Below, one piece after another: positions 51,855-60,557 of a stretch of DNA of 64,000 nucleotides. The notes beneath the pieces are model-generated. The model saw only the letters and a list, made by a program, of their open reading frames with translations, did no database searches and was not told the DNA's origin. The position numbers and the translations under genes are program-made. The stretch is taken from the NCBI RefSeq assembly GCF_000826525.2, contig NZ_LN651331.1:806026-870025 (forward strand), in the 5' to 3' direction. Every line of letters begins with the position of its first letter. The first letter of the stretch is position 1. The stretch comes from Mobilicoccus massiliensis. Its GTDB lineage: Bacteria; Actinomycetota; Actinomycetes; Actinomycetales; Dermatophilaceae.

Positions 51855-53378
51855 ATGGGTCCCAATGTCGACTTTCCGCTCTGGCTGCGCGCGACGCACC
51901 TGATCAACTTCGTCCTCATCGGCATGCTCATCCGCTCCGGCATCGAGATGCTCGCCTCACTCCCCCGGCTCTGGTGGCGCAAGGACTGCGCCCCCGGCAC
52001 CGAGTGGCTGCGCTTCACGCGGCGCAAGCTGCCCAAGGAGGAGGGCGTCTACACGTCCCTGATGGATGAGATGTCCGTCTCTCCGCTGTTCGCGCTCCCC
52101 GGGCGCGAGAACATCGGCCTGGGTCGGCACTGGCACGGCCTGTCCGTGATGCTGTGGGTCCTCAACGGCCTCGTCTACGTCACGTTGCTGTTCGCCACGG
52201 GCCTGTGGCGGCGCATCGTGCCGACCTCGTGGGACGCGGTTCCCGAGGCGTGGGAGTCGGCGAAGATCTACGCGGGCCTGCACGCACCCTCGATCGAGCA
52301 CTTCCAGCCCTACGACGCCCTGCAGATGTTCGGGTACACGTTCGTGATCTTCGTGCTCGCGCCGTTCATGATGCTCACCGGCCTGGCGATGTCCCCGGCG
52401 ATTCGCAGCCGCTTCCCGCGGTACGTGAGGTTCTGGGGCGGCCACCAGGGGGCGCGGTCACTGCACTTCATCGCCATGGTGCTCATGACCGGGTTCGTCG
52501 TCATGCACGTCGGTCTCGTGTTCCTCGTCCACCCCGAGCACAACGTGGCGCACATGATGATCGGCGACGTCGACACCGCGCGGGCGGCGCAGGCGTACAC
52601 GATCGTCATCGCCACCTTGATGATCGTCGGCATGTTCTGGATCCTGCTCAGCTACTGGAGCCTTGCCGATCGCGCTCGCACGCACCGCATCCTCGTGCCG
52701 CTCACGGAGTTCGGTCGCAAGCTCTTCCTCAACCACCTGCGGCCGCGCAACACCCGTCAGACGGCGTACACCGACGACGACATCTCGGAGTTCCACTGGA
52801 CCAACGGCCTCCCGCCGACCGAGGACGAGTCGGTCGAGTGGGTCGAGGGGCGTGACAACGGTTGGGCGAACTGGTCGATCACGATCGGCGACGACACGAG
52901 CGGTCGCAGCCGGGTCCTCACGCTGGAGGACATCAAGGCGTTGCCGCAGACCTCCTACATCGCCACGCACACGTGCATGCAGGGCTGGTCGGCGACCTCC
53001 CGGTGGACAGGCGTGCGCCTGCGTGACCTGCTCGCCCTGCTCGGCCCGAAGCCGGAGGACGCGCAGTACGTGCTCGTCGACTCCCACGGCCTCGCCCAGA
53101 AGATGTACGACAACCGGCCGCGCGAGCCGTTCTACGCCTGCTTCGACCTCGACACCGCGTTCGAGGACGACACGATCCTCGCCTACGAGCGCAACGGGCA
53201 CCCCATCGAGAACCACCTCGGGGCTCCCGCGCGTATCCGGGTCGAGTCGAACCACGGCTACAAGCACGTGAAGTGGGTCCGGTCGGTGCGGTGGATCCAC
53301 GACTACGCCGACTATGGTGACGGCCGCGGCGGCACCCGTGAGGACTCCGCCCTCCAGGCTCTCAACGGAAGGATCTGA
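51855..53378 (+). CDS. Cytochrome b561-molybdopterin oxidoreductase fusion protein
   Basis: The 507-residue protein joins a membrane cytochrome b domain (about five helices; candidate heme ligands H15, H92, H94, H204 and H218) to a C-terminal sulfite-oxidase-type molybdopterin domain (residues about 330-500). C374, in THTCMQGWSATSRWTG, is the expected molybdenum ligand. It could pass electrons between the membrane quinone pool and an unidentified oxo-substrate, somewhat like MsrPQ but in one chain and without a visible Tat signal, so the Mo domain probably faces the cytoplasm or is carried by the helices. The substrate is unknown. A cysteine-free HMA-like gene follows. Confidence 0.83.
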   Translation: MGPNVDFPLWLRATHLINFVLIGMLIRSGIEMLASLPRLWWRKDCAPGTEWLRFTRRKLPKEEGVYTSLMDEMSVSPLFALPGRENIGLGRHWHGLSVMLWVLNGLVYVTLLFATGLWRRIVPTSWDAVPEAWESAKIYAGLHAPSIEHFQPYDALQMFGYTFVIFVLAPFMMLTGLAMSPAIRSRFPRYVRFWGGHQGARSLHFIAMVLMTGFVVMHVGLVFLVHPEHNVAHMMIGDVDTARAAQAYTIVIATLMIVGMFWILLSYWSLADRARTHRILVPLTEFGRKLFLNHLRPRNTRQTAYTDDDISEFHWTNGLPPTEDESVEWVEGRDNGWANWSITIGDDTSGRSRVLTLEDIKALPQTSYIATHTCMQGWSATSRWTGVRLRDLLALLGPKPEDAQYVLVDSHGLAQKMYDNRPREPFYACFDLDTAFEDDTILAYERNGHPIENHLGAPARIRVESNHGYKHVKWVRSVRWIHDYADYGDGRGGTREDSALQALNGRI

Positions 53379-53385
53379 TCGGCCG

Positions 53386-53628
53386 ATGAGCGAGATCGTC
53401 TCCACCCGCTTCGCCGTCCGCGGCGTGCACTCCGACGACGACGTGCGCAAGGCCCTGCAGGCGCTCTTCGACATCTTCGCCGACGAGGGCCTGGGTCAGG
53501 CGACCTTCGAGCTCGCCGGCGGCCCGACGGCCGACCTCGTCGTCAAACACCAGGCCTCCGTGGTCCCCGACCGCGACGCGATCGACGCCGCGCTCGCCCG
53601 CGCCGGGGACTACCGCCTGGCCGGGTGA
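53386..53628 (+). CDS. Small HMA-like protein lacking the metal-binding cysteines
   Basis: This 80-residue protein has the length and strand-helix pattern of a heavy-metal-associated domain (FAVRGVHSDDDVRKALQALF; ADLVVKHQASVVP; DAALARAGDYRLAG). In HMA proteins the GVH-x-x-x-x-V loop carries CxxC; here it reads SDDD and the protein has no cysteine at all. It is seven bases after the cytochrome b-molybdopterin gene and probably co-transcribed. A partner or assembly role is inferred; the fold similarity is from pattern only. Confidence 0.6.
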   Translation: MSEIVSTRFAVRGVHSDDDVRKALQALFDIFADEGLGQATFELAGGPTADLVVKHQASVVPDRDAIDAALARAGDYRLAG

Positions 53629-53711
53629 CACGGCCGACCGAGCGACAGGACGGCATCACGCTCGCCGATACTCGGTCCCCCGCGGGCCCGCCGGCCGTCT
53701 ACCGTCGGGGC

Positions 53712-54194
53712 ATGACGGTCATCCGGCTCCGCCCCCTGCGCGCCGACGAGCGAGAGCTCTTGCAGACGGCCACCTTGGGCAACGTCAACTGGTGCGGTGA
53801 ACGCTTCACCAGGCATGACGTCGTGGCGCGGCCCGAGTTCTCGCACTACACGCACATCGATCCGGCACGTGGCGACTTCGGGATCGTCGCAGAGTCCGAC
53901 GACGCCACGGTAGGAGTGTGTTGGGCACAGTTCCTGCCGGCGGACGAACCGGGATTCGGATTCGTCGCCGAGACCACACCCGAGGTCAGTGCGTGGGTGT
54001 CGCCGGCAGCCAGGGGCCGCGGGGTCGGCCGCCGACTCATGGAGTCCCTCATCGTCACGGCGAGGGAGTCCGGCCTCGAACGACTCAGCCTGTCGGTCGA
54101 GGACGGCAACGTCGCCAGACGTCTCTACGAGTCACTGGGGTTCTCACCCGTGGCCGGCCGCGAGGACGAGGGCGTCATGCTGCTCCGACTGTGA
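53712..54194 (+). CDS. GNAT-family N-acetyltransferase
   Basis: This 160-residue GNAT protein has the acetyl-CoA motif VSPAARGRGVGRRLMESLIV and the typical end VEDGNVARRLYESLGFSPV. Substrate unknown. ATG 53712 starts at a conserved-looking MTVIRLRPL; a GTG at 53625, overlapping the previous stop, would add 29 residues (rich in Pro/Ala/Arg) that do not look like part of the domain. Confidence 0.8.
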   Translation: MTVIRLRPLRADERELLQTATLGNVNWCGERFTRHDVVARPEFSHYTHIDPARGDFGIVAESDDATVGVCWAQFLPADEPGFGFVAETTPEVSAWVSPAARGRGVGRRLMESLIVTARESGLERLSLSVEDGNVARRLYESLGFSPVAGREDEGVMLLRL

Positions 54195-54289
54195 CCTGCA
54201 CGCTCGTGGAGGCCCCCGGGCCGATGGCCTGATCCCCCGCCGCGTAATCCCGTCGAGACCTGTCTCCGCTCTCTGGAACAATGAGGCCC

Positions 54290-56944
54290 ATGACCGACAC
54301 CCCCCAGCGTCCGAGCATGCCCGCGATTCCCGACAAGCCGTCCGTCGACGGTCTCGAGGACCGCTGGGTCGACGTCTGGGCGCGTGAGGGCACGTACACC
54401 TTCGACCGGTCGCGGGCCATGCAGGTGCCGCGCGAGCAGGTGTACGCGATCGACACCCCGCCGCCCACCGCGAGCGGATCGCTGCACGTCGGTCACGTGT
54501 TCTCCTACACGCACACCGACTGCCTCGCGCGGTACAAGCGCATGCGGGGTCTCGAGGTGTTCTACCCGATGGGCTGGGACGACAACGGCCTGCCCACCGA
54601 GAAGCGGGTGCAGAACTACTACGGCGTGCGCGGCGACGCCTCGGTGCCGTACGTGGAGAACTACGAGCCGAAGTTCCGCGGCACGATGTCGGCGAAGGAC
54701 GTCAAGGACGCCTCCAAACAGGAGCCGGTGAGCCGCCGCAACTTCATCGAGCTGTGCGACGAGCGCACCGTCGAGGACGAGAAGACCTTCGAGCACCTGT
54801 GGCAGCGGCTCGGGCTCTCGGTGGACTGGGACATCAGCTACCGCACCATCGACGACCGCAGCCGGGCCGTGAGCCAGCAGGCGTTCCTCGACCACCTCGC
54901 GGCGGGCAACGCCTACCAGTCCGAGGCTCCCGGCCTGTGGGACGTGACGTACCAGACCGCCGTGGCGCAGGCCGAACTCGAGGCCCGTGACTACCCGGGT
55001 CACTACCACCGGGTCGCGTTCCACCGCCCCGACGGGTCGCCGGTGTACATCGAGACGACGCGCCCCGAGCTGCTGCCGTCGTGCGTGGCGCTCATCGCGC
55101 ACCCCGACGACGAGCGCTACCAGTCGTTGTTCGGCACGAGCGTGACGAGTCCGGTGTTCGGCGTCGAGCTGCCCGTGCTCGCGCACCCGGGCGCCGAGAT
55201 GGACAAGGGCGCGGGCATCGCGATGTGCTGCACGTTCGGTGATCTCACCGACGTCACGTGGTGGCGCGAGCTCGGGCTGCCCATGCGCTCGCTCGTCGGC
55301 CGCACCGGTCGCATGGCCGCCGAGACCCCCGAATGGCTCTCCGGTGACGGTGCGTCGTTCTACGCCGAGAACGTGGCGGGCGCCACGACGTTCGCGGCCC
55401 GCAAGGCCGTGGTCGAGGGTCTCGTGGCCTCCGGCGATCTCGACGGCGAACCCAAGGCGACCCAGCGCAAGGCCAACTTCTACGAGCGGGGCGACAAGCC
55501 GCTCGAGATCGTCACGAGCCGCCAGTGGTACATCCGCAACGGAGGCCGTGACGCCGAACTGCGCGAGGCGCTCATCGAACGCGGCCGGCAGGTGGCGTTC
55601 CATCCGGAGTTCATGCGCGTGCGCTACGAGAACTGGGTGGGCGGCCTCAACGGCGACTGGCTCATCAGCCGTCAGCGGTTCTTCGGCATCCCCATCCCGC
55701 TGTGGTACCCCATCGACGAGCACGGGGAGCCGGTGTACGACTCCCCCATCGTGCCGTCGTTGGAGTCGCTGCCCGTGGACCCGTCGGCCGACGTGCCGCC
55801 CGGGTACAGCGAGTCGCAGCGTGGTGAGGCCGGTGGGTTCGTCGGCGACCCCGACGTGATGGACACGTGGGCGACCTCGTCGCTGACCCCGCAGCTCACC
55901 ACGGGCTGGGGCGAGTTCGGTGGTGACGCCGAGCTGTTCGACCGGCTCTTCCCGATGGACCTGCGTCCGCAGGGCCAGGACATCATCCGCACGTGGCTGT
56001 TCTCGACGGTCGTGCGCGCCCACCTGCTGCAGGACTCCGTGCCGTGGCGGCACGCGGCGATCTCGGGATGGATCCTCGACCCCGACCGCAAGAAGATGAG
56101 CAAGTCCAAGGGCAACGCGGAGACGCCCGAGGGCATGCTCGACCAGCACGGTTCGGACGCGGTGCGTTACTGGGCGGCCTCGGCGCGCCTGGGTACGGAC
56201 GCGGCGTTCGACACCGGCCAGATGAAGGTCGGGCGCCGGCTGGCGATGAAGGTGCTCAACGCGAGCAAGTTCGTGCTCTCGTTCGGCGAGGCCGAGGGCG
56301 AGGGCGATCTGCTCACGCAGGTCACCGAGCCGCTGGACCGGGCGATGCTCACCTCGCTCGCCCAGGTGGTGGAGCAGGCCACGGCCGGGTACGAGAACTA
56401 CGACCACACGCGGGCGTTGGAGGTCACCGAGACGTTCTTCTGGACGTTCTGCGACGACTACCTCGAACTCGTCAAGGCTCGTGCGTACGGCAGCGACGAC
56501 GGCAGTGCGATCTCGGCGGAGACGGCGAGCGCCCGCGCGGCGCTGCGTCTGGCGCTGGGGGTGTTGTTGCGTCTGCTGGCGCCGGTGCTGCCGTTCGCGA
56601 CCGAAGAGGTGTGGAGCTGGTGGCAGACCGGTTCGATCCACCGCGCGTCGTGGCCGGAGGCGTCGGAGGTGATGCCGGCGGAGTCGGGTGACGCGACGAT
56701 GCTGGCCTCGGTCGGCCAGGCGTTGGGTGGTGTGCGTCGGGCGAAGTCGGACGCGAAGGTCGGTATGCGGGCGACGGTGTCGTCGGTGACGATCGCGGGC
56801 CCGGACGCCGCGCTGGAGGCGGTGCGCGCCGCGGAGGGCGACCTGCGCGCGGCGGGCCGGATCGACGGCGACATCACCTACGCCCCCGCCGACCACGTCG
56901 AGGTGCGGGACGCCGAGCTGGTCCCCCCGCCCCCGAAGAACTGA
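54290..56944 (+). CDS. valS: Valyl-tRNA synthetase
   Basis: The 884-residue class I synthetase has the HIGH-type motif LHVGHV (H66-H69) and KMSKS near residue 602 (KKMSKSKGNAETPEG). Between them is the editing domain, and a short anticodon/coiled-coil end closes the protein. No T-box or other leader is visible; the start at ATG 54290 (nine bases after ATG 54281) may be leaderless. The closely spaced context of clpX-valS known from other actinobacteria is broken here: clpX lies on the other strand beyond the mannitol genes. Confidence 0.95.
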   Translation: MTDTPQRPSMPAIPDKPSVDGLEDRWVDVWAREGTYTFDRSRAMQVPREQVYAIDTPPPTASGSLHVGHVFSYTHTDCLARYKRMRGLEVFYPMGWDDNGLPTEKRVQNYYGVRGDASVPYVENYEPKFRGTMSAKDVKDASKQEPVSRRNFIELCDERTVEDEKTFEHLWQRLGLSVDWDISYRTIDDRSRAVSQQAFLDHLAAGNAYQSEAPGLWDVTYQTAVAQAELEARDYPGHYHRVAFHRPDGSPVYIETTRPELLPSCVALIAHPDDERYQSLFGTSVTSPVFGVELPVLAHPGAEMDKGAGIAMCCTFGDLTDVTWWRELGLPMRSLVGRTGRMAAETPEWLSGDGASFYAENVAGATTFAARKAVVEGLVASGDLDGEPKATQRKANFYERGDKPLEIVTSRQWYIRNGGRDAELREALIERGRQVAFHPEFMRVRYENWVGGLNGDWLISRQRFFGIPIPLWYPIDEHGEPVYDSPIVPSLESLPVDPSADVPPGYSESQRGEAGGFVGDPDVMDTWATSSLTPQLTTGWGEFGGDAELFDRLFPMDLRPQGQDIIRTWLFSTVVRAHLLQDSVPWRHAAISGWILDPDRKKMSKSKGNAETPEGMLDQHGSDAVRYWAASARLGTDAAFDTGQMKVGRRLAMKVLNASKFVLSFGEAEGEGDLLTQVTEPLDRAMLTSLAQVVEQATAGYENYDHTRALEVTETFFWTFCDDYLELVKARAYGSDDGSAISAETASARAALRLALGVLLRLLAPVLPFATEEVWSWWQTGSIHRASWPEASEVMPAESGDATMLASVGQALGGVRRAKSDAKVGMRATVSSVTIAGPDAALEAVRAAEGDLRAAGRIDGDITYAPADHVEVRDAELVPPPPKN

Positions 56945-56945
56945 C

Positions 56946-57020
56946 CCAGCCGCCCTTTCCACCCAATCCTCCCGGCAGGAGGATCGCTGACAGGAGGGCC
57001 GGAAACGTCGGCTGTCTCGA
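56946..57020. repeat. Hairpin repeat element, copy D
   Basis: Left arm CAGCCGCCCTTTCC and right arm GGAAACGTCGGCTG can pair with mismatches around a shorter hairpin. The right end GGCCGGAAACGTCGGCTGTC matches the element at 22675-22739. It follows the valS stop and may terminate it. Confidence 0.55.
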
Positions 57021-57131
57021 CATGGCCTCCGGCGGACGATCCGGGCACCCGGCCCCACGCCAGCCGCTCGGGATCCCCCTCGTGAAGTCATCGCCGCCGA
57101 GGCAGCGTGCCGAGGGGATCCCGGGCGGCCC

Positions 57132-57187
57132 GTTCAACCACGAGCGAAGCGAGTCTGGTTGAACGGAACAAAGAGTCGCTTCGCGAC
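57132..57187. terminator. Palindromes after the polyol dehydrogenase gene
   Basis: An inverted repeat GTTCAACCA...TGGTTGAAC (57132-57140 with 57156-57164) is followed by a short hairpin AGTCGCTTCGCGACT at 57173-57187, touching the dehydrogenase stop. The pair probably ends its transcript. Confidence 0.5.
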
Positions 57188-58233
57188 TACGGCTCGACGG
57201 TCACCTTGATGGCTTCGCCCTTCTTGACGATGTCGAAGGCCTGGAGGACGTCGTCGAGGGGGAGGTGTTTGGTGATGAGGTCTTTGACGGGGATCTGGCC
57301 GGTGGAGACGTACTGCAGGGCGGCCTTGTGGTGGCGGGGGGCGGAGCCGTTGGCGCCGTGGATGTGCAGCTGGCGGTAGTGGACGAGGTTGGAGTCGCAC
57401 TTGATGAAGGGGTCGGTCTTGGGGAGGCCGCCGAAGAAGGAGATGCGTCCGTTGCGGGCGGCCATGGAGATGGCCTGTTCCTGGGTGATGTTGGCGGGGG
57501 TGGCGGTGATGATGACATCGGCGCCGCGGCCGCCGGTGAGTTCCATGATCTTGGCGACGACGTCCTCTTCGGCGGAGTTGACGACGTGGTCGGGCTTGAC
57601 GGCCTCGGCGGACATCGCGAGGCGGTCGGCGTTGATGTCGACGAGGACGACGGGGCCGACCTTGTGGACGCCGCGGGCGATGCGGATGTGCATGCAGCCG
57701 ATGGGGCCGGCGCCGAAGACGACGGTGAAGTCGCCTTCTTCGATGCCGAGTTGCTCCTGGGCGTTGATGGCGCAGGCGAAGGGCTCGAGGGCGGAGGCCT
57801 CGTCGAAGCCGACGTTGTCGGGGATGCGGTTGAGGCCGTCGACCTTGAGGACCTGCATGGGGACGATCATGTACTCGGCGAATCCGCCGTCGTACTGGTA
57901 GCCGATCGAGGTCTGGTTCTGGCAGACCTCCATCCAGCCCTTCTTGCATTCGTGGCATTCGCCGCAGGGGACGGCGGCGATGACCTGGACGCGGTCGCCG
58001 ACCTCGAAGCCGCCGAGGGCGTTCTCGCCGACCTCGACGACCTCGCCGGCGATCTCGTGGCCCATGACCGTGACTCCGGTGATGTTGACGTGGCCGTTGT
58101 TGAAGATCTTGACGTCGGTGCCGCAGGTCGAGCAGTTCTTGACCTTGATCTTCACCTCGTCGGCGCCGCACACGGGTTCGGGAACGTCCTCGAGTCGGAC
58201 GTCTCCGGGGGCGTAGAACCTCAGGGCCTTCAT
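57187..58233 (-). CDS. Zinc-dependent medium-chain dehydrogenase (polyol dehydrogenase type)
   Basis: The 348-residue enzyme has catalytic zinc ligands C37, H59 and E60 (CGTDVKIF; MGHEIAGEV), the structural-zinc lobe CGECHECKKGWMEVC and the nucleotide site GAGPIGCMHIRIA. It resembles sorbitol/threonine/galactitol-1-phosphate dehydrogenases. Because the divergent neighbour is a mannitol-type PTS, it may oxidise a polyol phosphate; classic mannitol-1-phosphate dehydrogenase (MtlD) belongs to a different family, so this would be a substitute. ATG 58233 has AAGGAG upstream. Confidence 0.85.
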   Translation of the reverse strand: MKALRFYAPGDVRLEDVPEPVCGADEVKIKVKNCSTCGTDVKIFNNGHVNITGVTVMGHEIAGEVVEVGENALGGFEVGDRVQVIAAVPCGECHECKKGWMEVCQNQTSIGYQYDGGFAEYMIVPMQVLKVDGLNRIPDNVGFDEASALEPFACAINAQEQLGIEEGDFTVVFGAGPIGCMHIRIARGVHKVGPVVLVDINADRLAMSAEAVKPDHVVNSAEEDVVAKIMELTGGRGADVIITATPANITQEQAISMAARNGRISFFGGLPKTDPFIKCDSNLVHYRQLHIHGANGSAPRHHKAALQYVSTGQIPVKDLITKHLPLDDVLQAFDIVKKGEAIKVTVEP

Positions 58234-58305
58234 CGCTTGCTCCTTTGCATGCGCCCGTCCACATGTCGGTTTGTGTGGGATTCGGACGCGTCCAGCCTGC
58301 ACCTC

Positions 58306-58366
58306 TGACGCTCTCGCGTCAAGAGACCCCTTGACCGGACCCAAGCAGACAGATATAAAAGCGTTC
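58306..58366 (+). promoter_or_regulatory. Mannitol PTS promoter and adjacent operator palindrome
   Basis: A textbook promoter is present: TTGACC (58331-58336), 17-base spacer, TATAAA (58354-58359). Just upstream is the palindrome TGACGC-TCTC-GCGTCA (58306-58321). It lies between the divergent dehydrogenase and PTS genes and could serve both. Confidence 0.75.
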
Positions 58367-58411
58367 AGAGATCCACGATGGTGTGGGTCCACGCAGACAG
58401 GAGTGTCCTTC

Positions 58412-60445
58412 ATGGCCACCACAGCAGCGGCCGACGCCGCCCCGAGGACCTCCGTGCGGGTCCGGGTCCAGCAGTTCGGCACCTTCCTCTCGAACATGAT
58501 CATGCCGAACATCGGCGCGATCATCGCCTGGGGCTTCGTGACCGCCCTGTTCATCGACGTGGGCCCGTTCCCCAATCCGCAGATCGCGGCGATCGTCGGT
58601 CCGAGCATCTACTTCCTGTTGCCGATCCTCATCGCGTACACCGGCGGCACGATCATCCACGGCACCCGCGGCGGTGTCGTCGGCGCGTTCGCGGTCATGG
58701 GTGTCATCCTCCCGGCCAGCGGTGATCTCGTCGTCAAGGCCGCGGAACTCTACCCGTGGACCAACGGCCACCAGGCCCCGATGTTCATCGGCGCGATGAT
58801 CATCGGCCCGCTGGCCGCCTGGGTGATGAAGAAGTTCGACCAGTGGGTCGACGGCCGCCTCAAGCCCGGTTTCGAGATGCTCGTCAACAACTTCTCCGCG
58901 GGCATCATCGGCCTCCTCATGGCCATCGCGGGCATGTTCCTGCTGGCTCCGGTCGTGCTGCGGATCGTCGGGTGGCTCGGTGACGGTGTGCACTTCCTCG
59001 TCACCCACCACCTGCTGCCGTTGACGTCGATCCTCATCGAGCCGGCGAAGATCTTCTTCCTCAACAACGCGATCAACCACGGCGTGCTCACTCCGCTCGG
59101 CATCGAGCAGGCGGGCGAGGCCGGCAAGTCGGTGCTCTTCCTGCTCGAGGCGAACCCCGGTCCGGGCCTCGGCATCCTCCTCGCCTACATGGTCTTCGGC
59201 CGCGGTGCCGCTCGGGCTTCGGCTCCGGGTGCTGCGATCGTGCACTTCCTCGGCGGCATCCACGAGATCTACTTCCCCTACGTGCTCATGAAGCCGAAGC
59301 TCATCCTCGCCGCGGTCGCCGGCGGCATGACCGGCGTGTTCATCAACGTGATGTTCGACGTCGGCCTGCGCGCCCCTGCGGCACCCGGTTCGATCATCGC
59401 GATCTACCTGCAGACGGCGAGCGACAGCTACCTCGGCGTGACCCTCTCGGTGCTCGCCGCCACCCTCGTCAGCTTCGCGGTGGCCGCTCTGCTGCTCAAG
59501 ACCGACAAGGCCACCGACGACGGTGACCTCTCCGCGGCCACCGCGTCGATGGAGTCGATGAAGGGCAAGAAGTCCTCCGTCTCGGGCGTGCTCGCCGGCG
59601 ACACCACCGACGGCTCCCACGAGGGCCCGATCCGCACCATCGTGTTCGCGTGCGACGCGGGTATGGGCTCCTCGGCGATGGGCGCCTCGGTGCTGCGCAA
59701 GAAGGTGCAGCAGGCCGGGTTCGCCGACGTCTCGGTGACGAACAAGGCCATCGCGAACCTCACCGACACCGTCGACCTCGTCGTCAGTCACCAGGACCTC
59801 ACGCCTCGAGCCCGGCAGCGGACCGGCTCCGCGATCCACGTCTCGGTCGACAACTTCATGAACAGCCCGCGCTACGACGAGATCGTCGACCTGCTCGAGC
59901 GCACCAACCGCGAGGGCGTCGGTCGCGCCGAGACCGATGTCGATCGCCACGCCGCCGTCGCCGCTCCGACGTCAGCTCCCGCCGACTCACAGAGCACCGA
60001 TGCCGCTGGAGCCTCCTCGCCCCTCCCCCTCGAGGGGATCCGCCTCGGCGGCCGGGCCGACAGCCGCGATGCCGCCATCGACGAGGCCGGGCAGCTGCTG
60101 CTCGACCAGGGGGCGGTCGACCAGGCGTACGTCGACTCGATGCACGAGCGGGAGGCCTCGGTCTCGACCTACATGGGCAACCTGCTCGCCATTCCCCACG
60201 GCACCAACGAGGCCAAGAGCGCGATCCGTCGCACCGGGCTCTCGTTCGTCCGCTACGACGAGCCGGTCGACTGGAACGGTCAGCCGGTGCGTTACGTCGT
60301 CGGCATCGCCGGCGTCGGCGACGACCACCTCGCGATCCTCGCCCAGCTCGCGGGCATCTTCCTCGACGAGGAGAAGGTCGCGCAGATGGACCGCGCGACG
60401 AGCCCGGAGGAGATCCAGCGCCTGCTGTCGGGGATCACCGTCTGA
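58412..60445 (+). CDS. mtlA: Mannitol-specific PTS EIICBA protein
   Basis: The 677-residue three-domain PTS permease imports and phosphorylates mannitol. Residues 10-345 form the IIC membrane domain (VQQFGTFLSNMIMPNIGAII; IFFLNNAINHGVL; GGIHEIYFPYVLMKP). IIB follows with C414 in FACDAGMGSSAMGASVLR, and IIA with H596 in LLAIPHGTNEAKSAI. A Ser/Ala/Pro linker separates IIB from IIA. Phosphate passes HPr to H596 to C414 to sugar. ATG 58412 has AGGAG; the upstream frame contains the promoter and is not coding. Confidence 0.93.
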   Translation: MATTAAADAAPRTSVRVRVQQFGTFLSNMIMPNIGAIIAWGFVTALFIDVGPFPNPQIAAIVGPSIYFLLPILIAYTGGTIIHGTRGGVVGAFAVMGVILPASGDLVVKAAELYPWTNGHQAPMFIGAMIIGPLAAWVMKKFDQWVDGRLKPGFEMLVNNFSAGIIGLLMAIAGMFLLAPVVLRIVGWLGDGVHFLVTHHLLPLTSILIEPAKIFFLNNAINHGVLTPLGIEQAGEAGKSVLFLLEANPGPGLGILLAYMVFGRGAARASAPGAAIVHFLGGIHEIYFPYVLMKPKLILAAVAGGMTGVFINVMFDVGLRAPAAPGSIIAIYLQTASDSYLGVTLSVLAATLVSFAVAALLLKTDKATDDGDLSAATASMESMKGKKSSVSGVLAGDTTDGSHEGPIRTIVFACDAGMGSSAMGASVLRKKVQQAGFADVSVTNKAIANLTDTVDLVVSHQDLTPRARQRTGSAIHVSVDNFMNSPRYDEIVDLLERTNREGVGRAETDVDRHAAVAAPTSAPADSQSTDAAGASSPLPLEGIRLGGRADSRDAAIDEAGQLLLDQGAVDQAYVDSMHEREASVSTYMGNLLAIPHGTNEAKSAIRRTGLSFVRYDEPVDWNGQPVRYVVGIAGVGDDHLAILAQLAGIFLDEEKVAQMDRATSPEEIQRLLSGITV

Positions 60446-60471
60446 GGCCGAACCCGCCCGTGAAGAAGGCT

Positions 60472-60507
60472 CCCGGGGGCGTGCCGATGATTCGGCACGC
60501 CCCCGGA
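60472..60507. terminator. Bidirectional terminator between mtlA and clpX
   Basis: A strong hairpin: CCGGGGGCGTGCCGA, loop TGAT, TCGGCACGCCCCCGG. It lies between the convergent genes. Confidence 0.8.
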
Positions 60508-60557
60508 GTCATGTCGTCAGGTCGCGAGGCCGCAGACCTCGACCGACGATGTGATGA

